Below are positions 55,496 to 64,000 of a stretch of 64,000 nucleotides of DNA, piece after piece (position 1 is the first letter of the stretch; every line of letters begins with the position of its first letter). The notes under the pieces were generated by a model. The model did not search any database and was not told where the DNA came from. It saw nothing but the letters and a program-made list of their open reading frames with translations. The position numbers were made by a program, and so were the translations under genes. This stretch comes from Trichobilharzia regenti (Eukaryota; Platyhelminthes; Trematoda; Strigeidida; Schistosomatidae), in assembly GCA_944472135.2 (NCBI GenBank), contig OX235268.1, positions 13,460,589 through 13,524,588 of the forward strand, given 5' to 3'.

Positions 55496-56317
55496 GCTCG
55501 TGTGTACTAGTTTTCTACATTCATATATTAAAGGGTATACCATCTTCTAATCAGTGATATTACTGGTTTTATGTCACTCCATACTAAATGTTAATATCGT
55601 GTCCCCCTTAAAAGATTTCATAACACATTCTTTTCACCCGAAAACACATGTACCACTTTGTCACCATCTTGATTTCTGAAATCCTTATACAAGTTTCGGA
55701 ATATGTGTAAAGGAATAATCCTTTGAACAATCCTACCTGATTGATCTATTGACAATATTCATGTTTATTTGGATATTTTAACTAGCTTTGTAATTATTGC
55801 ACCCTTTTCCTCCTAGGCTATATATATGATTGTTCTGACGCTTGAATATCACTCAATGTCTTTGTTCCAGTTTAATCTTCAATATATTGACGCTTCTCTG
55901 TGTGGTTGTGTGGTGAGATACTGAAAATATGTTCGGTGTACAACAGTGATTTTGTTTGATCCAGTCAAAGTCATTCTGAATTTCAACTTTCTGCTAGAAT
56001 TGTTTGGTGCGTAATACTCACTCAAAAAAGATTTGATCTCACTTCATTGGGATTATGGAATCGACAACCTTGGCGGCCCATTCGAATACTTTTTTGGTCT
56101 ACCCTATGCCATGCACATTTCATGTCTATTTACTCATATTTTATTCAGTGTTTACGTATCAAATTATGCATTCTAATCGTATTATTCACTCACGGGATTT
56201 TATAAAATGTTTAAAACCCAAAAGCTTTTATATTTTTTAATAAACCCAAGAAAAAGCACCATGTTATTTGCCAACGTGCTTTAAAATGTTGACCCATACA
56301 CCGCACCACTGTTCTGG

Positions 56318-57286
56318 TTATCATTAGTACCAAATGCTGGTCCCTATTGAACAAAAGTCTGGAATTTCAGTCCCTTTTATCGTTAGAAATTTATCACAAT
56401 ACTGGTATTGTCACTCTGCAAAAAATCTGGCTCCATGACTTATGTGATGACAATATAGTTTCTTTAATTGATATCAATGTATTCCGACAAGACTGTGTTC
56501 GTTTCAAGAAAAAATGAGGCGGAAGTGTTGCAACTTTCATTCACTCTAAATGGTCCATTTCTAATAAAGTTTGTTTTAAATTCTCGAATAACTACATCGA
56601 TTGTATCACTGTGAGATGTCGCCCAAAACACTTCTCAAAGTGCAAATTCATTTATATTTCAACTGTTTATGTCTCCCGTGGTTCTGTCGGATCTATTTAT
56701 GTTCGCAGATAAATTCACTGCTTTCGCTGGACCTTGCTTCAAAACTATTTATTAATAGTGACTGGTGATTTTAATTCATGTGACTGCTACTTCCTATATC
56801 ACTTGCTCATGATCATATTGTTAACTTTCCTGCTCGTCTTGGATCTAGTATTCATTAATGATGTTGGTATATACGAAGCTCGCAAACGCGTTCCTTTACT
56901 TAACTCCGACTACTGCATCATACATGTGTTGCCAAAACTATATTCCAAATCTCACAAAGATGTCTTCTCTCACCTCTACAATAAATTTAAACGGAGATGC
57001 TACCCATAAGACAAATTACGCAAGCTCAGATGCATGCTGAAAGACACTAAGTGGGACTTATTTACAAAACAAACATCAGACGGCGCAATCACATACACTA
57101 CTGATTATCTTAAATTCTGTTTTGAAATACGTTGTCCTAAAGAAACACTATTCATTCCAGTGCCCGTTTCTCTTCTACACAACTCAAAAAGTTACGTAGA
57201 CATAAAGAACTGTTGTTCAAAACAAGATATAAGTCGGGTGTAGAAAAATTAAATACTCTGATAAAATTCGAAATGCAAAGACTGAA
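56318..57286 (+). pseudogene. CR1-like retrotransposon, endonuclease part (copy B)
   Basis: Block B counterpart of 822-1,790. TGDFN near 56,765 and LDLVFINDVGI with PLLNSDYCII near 56,845-56,930 are readable. It shares the TGA after RFKKK with copy A, so the element was already dead before the block duplication. The 5' region at 55,496-56,317 shows no clear coding. Confidence 0.75.
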
Positions 57287-57967
57287 TATCCTAGAACACT
57301 TGATCGAATCCGGACACCAAGTAAACCCATAAAACAACTTCTCAGTTATCTACACAATACGTGGGAATCTTGCCAAAAGAGTACGAATTAAACTTCTTCA
57401 AACTGCAGAAGCAATGGCAATTCACATATTGAATCCTGAACTCTGCATACAAAAGAAGTTTGTTCAGTCACTAAATCTACAATGGTCCTGATCTATCTTA
57501 ACACCAAATACATAATTTTGTCTTACCTCTTTCTTCTTTGTTTGTCTATTTCTTAATTGCATTATTTTCTACCCCTACCCTCTATTGAATCTCTACGCTC
57601 ATGACGACTGTTGCTAACTCGATTTTCGTTTATTTTTAAGTGAATTCTACTCAGCTTATTAACTTAACTCTCATTCATTTTCAAGTGAATTCTACTCAGA
57701 TTATTAACTTGACTCTCATTCATTTTTTCATTGAACCCTATCAATTAGATTACGTCACCCAACCTACTTTTGTAACTTTATTTTAGTTTCTAACCGATTA
57801 ACGCCTTCAAAATTACGTAATTTGTTTGTCAAAAACTAACAATTGCATTAACACATCTTTGGAAATATTCCTTTTGTTGCCAAGACAAATTACTATAAAT
57901 TTGCGATTTGTACAGCTTGAGAATGATATCGCCGACAAGAGTAACTCTTTGCTGAACACCTTTTCTT
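57287..57967 (+). repeat. PLE-1 left pseudo-LTR (copy B)
   Basis: 681 bp, both 45-bp subrepeats present. A stop (TAA) replaces CAA in the C-terminal coding remnant near 57,330. Confidence 0.85.
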
Positions 57968-57979
57968 TTCTATGACTGA

Positions 57980-60409
57980 ATGGGAATTTTCAAGCTACTG
58001 AAACGTTGCAAGGACCCAGTGACGGTGAAGGAGCTGGACCGTTTCCTGCGTTACTCCGTCAAGCTTGCAGTAGCGAAGGCAGAGATTCAGTTCTTGAGAG
58101 AATGTTTAGATCGGCACGAATATCCAAAGATGTACTGGAAGTCCCTCAGACGAAACCACATCCATCCGAATACCAGAACGCTCAGGCGACACACACTAAA
58201 CAACATTGACTCCATCCAATCACGTATCCCTGAACTAGAACGAAATGTTGACTTACGAGCTCACGCAGTCCACGATTTAGACCAAGAACTACGCCAATCG
58301 TTCGAAGAATATGTCGAAGAAGTTGCACAGAAACAATGTGAGAATGCCAAGTCAAACCTTATTAAAAGCCTGAAGCCGACGAGTGACCCTGAACGTCCAT
58401 TCCCAAGCAATCCAGAAAAATACGTATTTAACCTGTCAAACATTGAGCTGTCAGAACTTCAACTAGAAGCACTGTCCCTCGGTCCAAAGTTCTGCACAAA
58501 ACCATCAAAAATCCAAAAACTTCAATCCCAAGTCCAGTTCGAAAACCTGATAAACCAAACATATGATCTATCACCAACTTCCGAAGAGAACCTGCAACAG
58601 TTCAGGTCGGTAGTACTCGACAGTTGCCATAAATTTATGAATACCAAACCAAATGGAAAGTCAATACTGACCAAAAAACACTATAAAGAGCTCAAGGAAT
58701 TAATAAACAACAAAGAGATTATTCTGTTACGCCCGGATAAAGGTGGGGGAATCGTAGTCATGAATCGTGAAGACTACGTAAGTAAAATGCTGACCATCCT
58801 ATCCGACGAATCTAAATTCATAAAACCAGCAAAGGAAAAGAACATGACGGAACAAACTGAACAAAAACTAACGAACCTTCTCCGAAAACTAAAGACTGAA
58901 TCATTCATCGATCTCGAAACCTTCGAATCGTTGAAACCGTCGGGCTCAAATATACCCCGGCTATATGGACTACCAAAAGTGCACAAGAAAAACGTACCTC
59001 TTCGACCCATTCTCGATATGACTAATTCACCTTATCACAGTACCGCACAATGGCTAGTAAACATACTAGAACCAGTCAGAAAGCAAATCTCCCGCCACTC
59101 ACTTCGAGACTCCTTCGATTTTGTCAATTCCATTGAAAACGTCAGCGTTTCCAATCAAACCATGTTCTCACTAGATGTGGTATCACTGTTTACAAACGTC
59201 CCACTAACCGAAACAATATGCTATATATGTGAATATATTGATTCAAAGGAGATGAACATTGGTATACCCACTGACTATTTGAAGGAACTCCTATTAAGAT
59301 GTACTCTAAACGTCCAATTCACTTTCAATAATGAAATATATAGACAAAAAGATGGTATAGCTATGGGCTCACCACTCGGCCCGCTGCTTGCAGATATTTT
59401 CATGTCAAAACTAGAAAATACACACCTAAAGAAGATAATAGATAACTTCGGATTCTACAAGAGATACGTGGACGATACTTTTATTATCGCCAATAATGAG
59501 GAAAATTTGGAGAACATATTGGACTTCTTCAACAGTTGCCATCCAGCAATCCAGTTCACACTAGAGAAGGAGTCCAACGCAACAATATCTTTTCTGGACG
59601 TGCAACTAGCAAGACGCGAACAAGATGGGACACTCAAAAGATCCATTCACAGAAAACCGACATGGAATGGACAACTCATCAGCTTTCACAGTTGGGTGCC
59701 TATATATACAAAACGAAATCTGATCCGCTCACTGACTCACAGAATCCACAACATTTGCAGTCCGGAAACTATAGAAGAAGAGCTGAAGACCCTGAAAAGA
59801 ATCCTTCTTGAAAACGGTTACCCGGAACGTTTCATCACAAAAGCTATGAAGCCCAAAACACAAAAACCATCCATGCTTACTGCTCCCAAGAAACTTCTCT
59901 ATTTGAATCTACAATTCAACGGAGATTCTTCAGCAGAAATACTGAGAAACCGCCTGTGCCGTTCACTGAAGAAAACCTTCTTCGCAGCGGAACTCAGACT
60001 AACTTTCTCTACGAAACCAATGATTCGCACGAACGTGAAGGATAAGCTTCCACTGGGGGCCTCATCAATGTGCATCTACCAATTCACCTGCTCATGTGGA
60101 GCTAGGTATGTCGGCCGTACCCAGCGTTTGCTATCCAAACGAATCAGCGAACACTTACCTTCATGGTTTTATAAAGGAGAAAGAAGATCCCCCCGCCACA
60201 GCTCTATCCTAGAACACTTGATCGAATCCGGACACCAAGCAAACCCACAAAACAACTTCTCAGTTATCTACACAATACGTGGGAATCTTGCCAAAAGAGT
60301 ACGAATTAAACTTCTTCAAACTGCAGAAGCAATGGCAATTCACATATTGAATCCTGAACTCTGCATACAAAAGAAGTTTGTTCAGTCACTAAATCTACAA
60401 TGGTCCTGA
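57980..60409 (+). CDS. Penelope-like element polyprotein (RT + GIY-YIG), intact 809 aa
   Basis: Complete PLE ORF encoding an RT fused to a GIY-YIG endonuclease. In this family the endonuclease is thought to nick the target and the RT to prime on it. Visible in order: basic N-terminal region; DKGG (residues 253-256, a PLE hallmark); LYGLPKVHK (328-336); motif A FSLDVVSLFTNVP (396-408, D399); motif B IAMGSPLGPLLA (460-471); motif C YVDDTFI (496-502, D498/D499); SFLDVQ (537-542). The endonuclease has CIYQFTCSCGARYVGRT (698-714), RISEH (721-725), and the TAEAMAIH region (781-788) with a likely catalytic E. ATG at 57,980 is chosen because the block A copies have GTG there and nothing upstream is open. 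Flanking pseudo-LTRs lie on both sides. It may be mobilisation-competent, but that is untested. Confidence 0.93.
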   Translation: MGIFKLLKRCKDPVTVKELDRFLRYSVKLAVAKAEIQFLRECLDRHEYPKMYWKSLRRNHIHPNTRTLRRHTLNNIDSIQSRIPELERNVDLRAHAVHDLDQELRQSFEEYVEEVAQKQCENAKSNLIKSLKPTSDPERPFPSNPEKYVFNLSNIELSELQLEALSLGPKFCTKPSKIQKLQSQVQFENLINQTYDLSPTSEENLQQFRSVVLDSCHKFMNTKPNGKSILTKKHYKELKELINNKEIILLRPDKGGGIVVMNREDYVSKMLTILSDESKFIKPAKEKNMTEQTEQKLTNLLRKLKTESFIDLETFESLKPSGSNIPRLYGLPKVHKKNVPLRPILDMTNSPYHSTAQWLVNILEPVRKQISRHSLRDSFDFVNSIENVSVSNQTMFSLDVVSLFTNVPLTETICYICEYIDSKEMNIGIPTDYLKELLLRCTLNVQFTFNNEIYRQKDGIAMGSPLGPLLADIFMSKLENTHLKKIIDNFGFYKRYVDDTFIIANNEENLENILDFFNSCHPAIQFTLEKESNATISFLDVQLARREQDGTLKRSIHRKPTWNGQLISFHSWVPIYTKRNLIRSLTHRIHNICSPETIEEELKTLKRILLENGYPERFITKAMKPKTQKPSMLTAPKKLLYLNLQFNGDSSAEILRNRLCRSLKKTFFAAELRLTFSTKPMIRTNVKDKLPLGASSMCIYQFTCSCGARYVGRTQRLLSKRISEHLPSWFYKGERRSPRHSSILEHLIESGHQANPQNNFSVIYTIRGNLAKRVRIKLLQTAEAMAIHILNPELCIQKKFVQSLNLQWS

Positions 60410-60840
60410 TCTATCTTAACACCAAATACGTAATTTTGTCTTACCTCTTTCTTCTTTGTTTGTCTATTTCTTAATTGCATTATTTTCTACCCCTACCCTC
60501 TATTAAATCTCTACGCTCATGACGACTGTTGCTAACTCGATTTTCGTTTATTTTTAAGTGAATTCTACTCAGATTATTAACTTGACTCTCATTCATTTTT
60601 TCATTGAACCCTATCAATTAGATTACGTCATCCAACCTACTTTTGTAACTTTATTTTAGTTTCTAACCGATTAACGCCTTCAAAATTACGTAATTTGTTT
60701 GTCAAAAACTAACAATTGCATTAACACATCTTTGGAAATATTCCTTTTGTTGCCAAGACAAAGTACTATAAATTTGCGATTTGTACAGCTTGAGAATGAT
60801 ATCGCCGACAAGAGTAACTCTTTGCTGAACACCTTTTCTT
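60205..60840 (+). repeat. PLE-1 right pseudo-LTR (copy B), one 45-bp unit deleted
   Basis: 636 bp. It differs from the 681-bp copies by exact loss of one of the two 45-bp subrepeats. It overlaps the 3' end of the ORF. Confidence 0.85.
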
Positions 60841-62356
60841 ATCTGATATAACCAAAGCTTCTTTTCATTTAAAGCCCATTCAATTTTGTGGAAACTTTTC
60901 AAAGTATTTAACAGTGGTAAGTGATTTACTGCTGTTCCATCTCTTTATGTTGATACTCTAAATATGTTATTCATACGCTCTTCTGTCGATATCCTTCCTA
61001 ATGTTACAAATCATATAGACAACAATTTTAATGGTTTGAATACCCTTCATGTGCTTAAATGTCTCCGGTCTCTGAAGCCTTCACAAAGCCTTGGTCCTGG
61101 TGGTGTACCTGCGCTTGTCCTCAGGAACTGTGCTGATATTTTATGTTACCCTCTTACTAACACTTTAAACGCTTCTTTTTCCAGTAATGTTCTACCTCTT
61201 GCATGGAAAGACATTAAAATTATCCCCATACCAAAACCATCTTCTGGTAATGATATTAAATTTAGGCCTATTGTAATTACTTCTCCTTTTTTGAAATTGA
61301 CTAGACTGCACATCTGCTTTTGACTCTGTACCTAGTGGCCTCTTATTCAATAAGCTTCCGTTGAACCAAACAGGATCTTGGGCTAAGAGTTGGTTGCATT
61401 CTTATTTTTCTGATAGAATGCAGTATACTGTATATAATGGCTGCCTCGTTTACAAGAGCCGGTGTTCCTCAAGGTGCCGTCCTCTCTCGTTTTCTTTTTT
61501 CTTTCTTTCTACATGACTTGCCTCAATTAAGCGGAACTAACTTTGTCAAATATGCGGATGATCTGACTATATCACTGCCTACCACTTTCAAGTCTGACTG
61601 CTCCAAACTTAATAGATTTCCGTAGAACATCAGCAAGTAGTCTAAGTCGAATGGTCTTATTTTTAATACTTCCAAATGTAAGACAGTTAACTTTACTTTC
61701 AAGCATCGACGTGACGTACATGAGCTAGTTAGCTCCCATGATGCTTCTAGCATAGATGGCACTGTAATTGAAACCAAGTCAAGCATTAAATACCTTGAAT
61801 CAGTTCTTTCCTCTGACCTCTTTCATGGTCATCACACATCTTACCAATCTCTAAGAAAGTGTTTCGTCTTACCTTCCACATTAAAAATTAAAGGCAATCA
61901 GGTATCAACCAACCTTTACTTCTGAAGTTTGTAAACTCCTGTGTTTTACCTGTTGTACTCGATTGCTCTCCATTAATCTTTCCTAAGCTTCTCAAAAAAT
62001 ACTGTATCATACTACGAAGAGTATTAAATGCTGTGAGCAGGGCTTGTGGTATGCCACTGTGTGAGCTCGCCAATATTATATTCGAGACACATATAAAATC
62101 CTGTACAAAATGGGCAAAGGCCGTACTCTCAGACTGCCTGCACCTCCCTTATTCACAGCTATCCCCTTGCATCTCGTCAGGTAGGACGAGAAGTCAATAT
62201 AAGAAGTTATATGCTCACACCACTGTATACAGAAATTCTACAATACCCTATTTAGCCTGTACTTTATATGATAAAGACACTGTTAGGCGTGAAAGAAATA
62301 AGTTACTATGTAGTTGGCAAAGTGAATCGACCATTTCATCGTTCATCTTTCTGTAA
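60841..62356 (+). pseudogene. CR1-like retrotransposon, RT and C-terminal part (copy B)
   Basis: Better preserved than copy A. The 60,964-61,323 frame reads LKCLRSLKPSQSLGPGGVPA, LPLAWKDIKIIPIPKPSSG and IKFRPIVITSPFLK, the fingers region of a CR1-like RT. A deletion and frameshift after LKLTRL jump to FDSVPSGLLF (motif A) near 61,325. GVPQGAVLS (motif B) near 61,460 and KYADDLTI (motif C) near 61,550 follow, then the C-terminus to 62,356. The core palm region between the FRPI and motif A segments is missing, so no active RT results. Confidence 0.82.
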
Positions 62357-62650
62357 TTTGATGATGTCACCCTTTCTATCGTTTAATTACAACTTAGCGA
62401 TTTTATTTTAGTTGTTATTACTATTATGACTACAATTTTATACTTTATACATATTTTTATCCTTATCGCATATTGTAATTGCTATATAGCTGGTATAACA
62501 AAGTTTTGTTATTATTACTATGTAATGTTTATTTTTTGTCGTTTTGAGTAAATCAGTTGCAATATTGTACTGAATACTGAAAATTCCTTACTGTATCATT
62601 AGTACTGTTATTGGAATAAAGCAAAAATTATTATTATTATTATTATTGTT
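62357..62650 (+). repeat. CR1-like 3' UTR and ATT tail (copy B)
   Basis: Uninterrupted version of 9,721-10,330. It shows the CTGT site into which the block A solo LTR inserted. Confidence 0.75.
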
Positions 62651-62949
62651 CCTGGACAGACTCTGTCTATCAATAATGCTAACCAAATATCTCATTAAAT
62701 TATAACTCTTCTCTCTATCCTTCCTATTTCTTTTCCACCTAATTAATATCACACCTTTTACAATTATTTTATTTGTCATTCTTCGTACTTTAACTAAACA
62801 TCTCGTCTTTCTTATTGGCTAAATAACTTCGCCCCTTGGATAGTGAAATTTAAACCAACTGATATACATATATGTCCTTTTCAAGTCAATTTTTGTCAAC
62901 CGTTGATTAATCTTACTGCATCCTCATTAACATTTATCATATTGAATTC

Positions 62950-63577
62950 CGTATAAATTTATGTATGTAGGGAAGGAAAATTGACACGTTAGATGATAGT
63001 TGTAAAAGCTGTCAGGTGACAGTGGTCAGCATAAAGTAGGAGACAATAAAGGGGATATAATGAAACCACGGTGAATAGTTTACGTTGTTGAGATAACTAA
63101 TATTAAGTGTTGGTTAATAAGAATTCGATTGGTTACAATTCTGATCAGGAGTTGACATCTGTCAGAGAACCATTGGAAAACTAATATGTGAAATGAAACA
63201 GATGAAGGCTTATGCAGGGAAAAGAGGTAATATCACCAATAAGAGGTCCGAATAGGATAAATGGAAAATTTGATAGTAATGAAGAAAATAGTAGTAATAT
63301 TATTACAGTAAATTATAATGAACAAATTAAAAGAAAAACCGATAAGATGAACAGATACCTTTAGAGGAGAAAAAGAATTTTAATGTAAGTTTGGTCATGG
63401 TAGGAAAACTCGTCCGGACGTCTTCTTTTTAAATAAAAAGTTCCAGTTTAGCCGATCTCATTGCAACAGCTTCAGCTGTATGTTGAAGGTATAGCTGAAC
63501 TGTATGTGATAATGAATTCGTGATTTTGTGGCGCATATCCCTGAAGGCTATGTTAGCTTCAATGAGATGTCTTGTAT
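62950..63577 (-). pseudogene. PLE family 4 relic (copy B)
   Basis: Counterpart of 11,150-11,765, with the AEAVAM motif on the minus strand near 63,465. The palindrome present in block A is absent upstream of it. Confidence 0.65.
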
Positions 63578-63589
63578 TCAATAATTTTG

Positions 63590-63815
63590 ATAGAATCTAC
63601 CTAAGCCGATGAATGTTCGCAAATCTTTAATCTTACTATCTCCTCTTTGGTGTGTACTATATTGTAGTAACCACTCACCTGACACCTTTTACAACCCTGA
63701 ACTGACTTGTCAACTTTCTTTCCCCACACTGATACACCTATTGTGACTGAATGCTGAAAATTCCTTACTATATCATTAGTACTGTTTTGGGAATAAAGCA
63801 AAAATTAATTATTAT
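63590..63815 (+). repeat. CR1-like 3' terminus fragment (copy B, second)
   Basis: Counterpart of 11,780-12,000, ending with GGAATAAAGC and an ATT tail near 63,790-63,812. Confidence 0.55.
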
Positions 63816-64000
63816 TCTACTTGATTCTTATAGCTGAAAGTTAGTTAGTTAATCTTGTTCTACAGTGCGTGTTTTGTACTGGAGAAATCACATAACCTTA
63901 TAGTCTGCATAACGGCGCTGTTGAGGTAGTTTTCAGTTTTTGATGCTATTTTTGTGAAACAATACTTAAGATGTTATTGCAAATAACAGTGGTTTTGCTG

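Larger units (their letters stand above)
55496..64000. repeat. Duplicated composite block, copy B
   Basis: This is the direct-repeat partner of 1-12,184. It keeps a single PLE insertion with an intact ORF, the fuller CR1 RT segment, and unoccupied sites where copy A carries a solo LTR and a palindrome. It is cut by the window end. Shared nesting (PLE inside CR1 at the same junction) shows the PLE inserted before the block was duplicated. Confidence 0.9.

Overview
This is a eukaryotic, AT-rich, repeat-dominated window. I found no complete host gene and no rRNA, true tRNA or CRISPR array. Several features point to a blood fluke (genus Schistosoma). There are Sm-alpha-like, tRNA-headed SINEs with hammerhead ribozyme sequences, RTE (SR2-type) and CR1 (SR1-type) non-LTR retrotransposons, and abundant Penelope-like elements (PLEs) with a GIY-YIG endonuclease. 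The species and chromosome cannot be fixed from the sequence. A W-linked or other heterochromatic region would fit, but that is inference.

Layout. Positions 1-12,184 (block A) and 55,496-64,000 (block B) are two direct copies of one nested composite. Each is a CR1-like element whose endonuclease half and reverse-transcriptase half are separated by a PLE insertion, followed by CR1 3' ends and an antisense relic of another PLE family. Block B carries an apparently intact 809-codon PLE ORF. Block A carries two tandem PLE units that share the same three stop codons and a lost ATG. Block A also gained a solo LTR and a PLE-derived palindrome, and block B keeps the matching empty site for both.

Positions 12.2-25 kb are mostly unassigned AT-rich DNA with SINEs, a second solo LTR, a PLE relic and an RTE relic. 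Positions 25.3-27.7 kb hold two adjacent decayed PLEs. Positions 28.2-33.9 kb hold SINE clusters, a CR1 relic and PLE relics. Near 35.6-35.9 kb is a 310-bp palindrome made of PLE 3' ends. Position 40.3 kb has a histone H2A fragment. Positions 41.2-46.3 kb hold an RTE 3' half, head-to-head hammerhead SINEs, and a 5'-truncated PLE with a 252-codon ORF and a 12-bp target-site duplication. Positions 47.4-54.9 kb hold more PLE/RTE relics and a coding fragment resembling the N-terminal part of the spliceosomal protein U2SURP (SR140).

How the parts relate. The autonomous elements (PLE, CR1, RTE, LTR) supply reverse transcriptases and endonucleases. The SINEs are non-autonomous and carry tRNA-like pol III promoters plus hammerhead-type sequences. 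The clearest insights concern PLE biology: pseudo-LTR structure, 12-13 bp target-site duplications, a shared 34-nt 5' extension, and insertion of inverted 3'-end palindromes.
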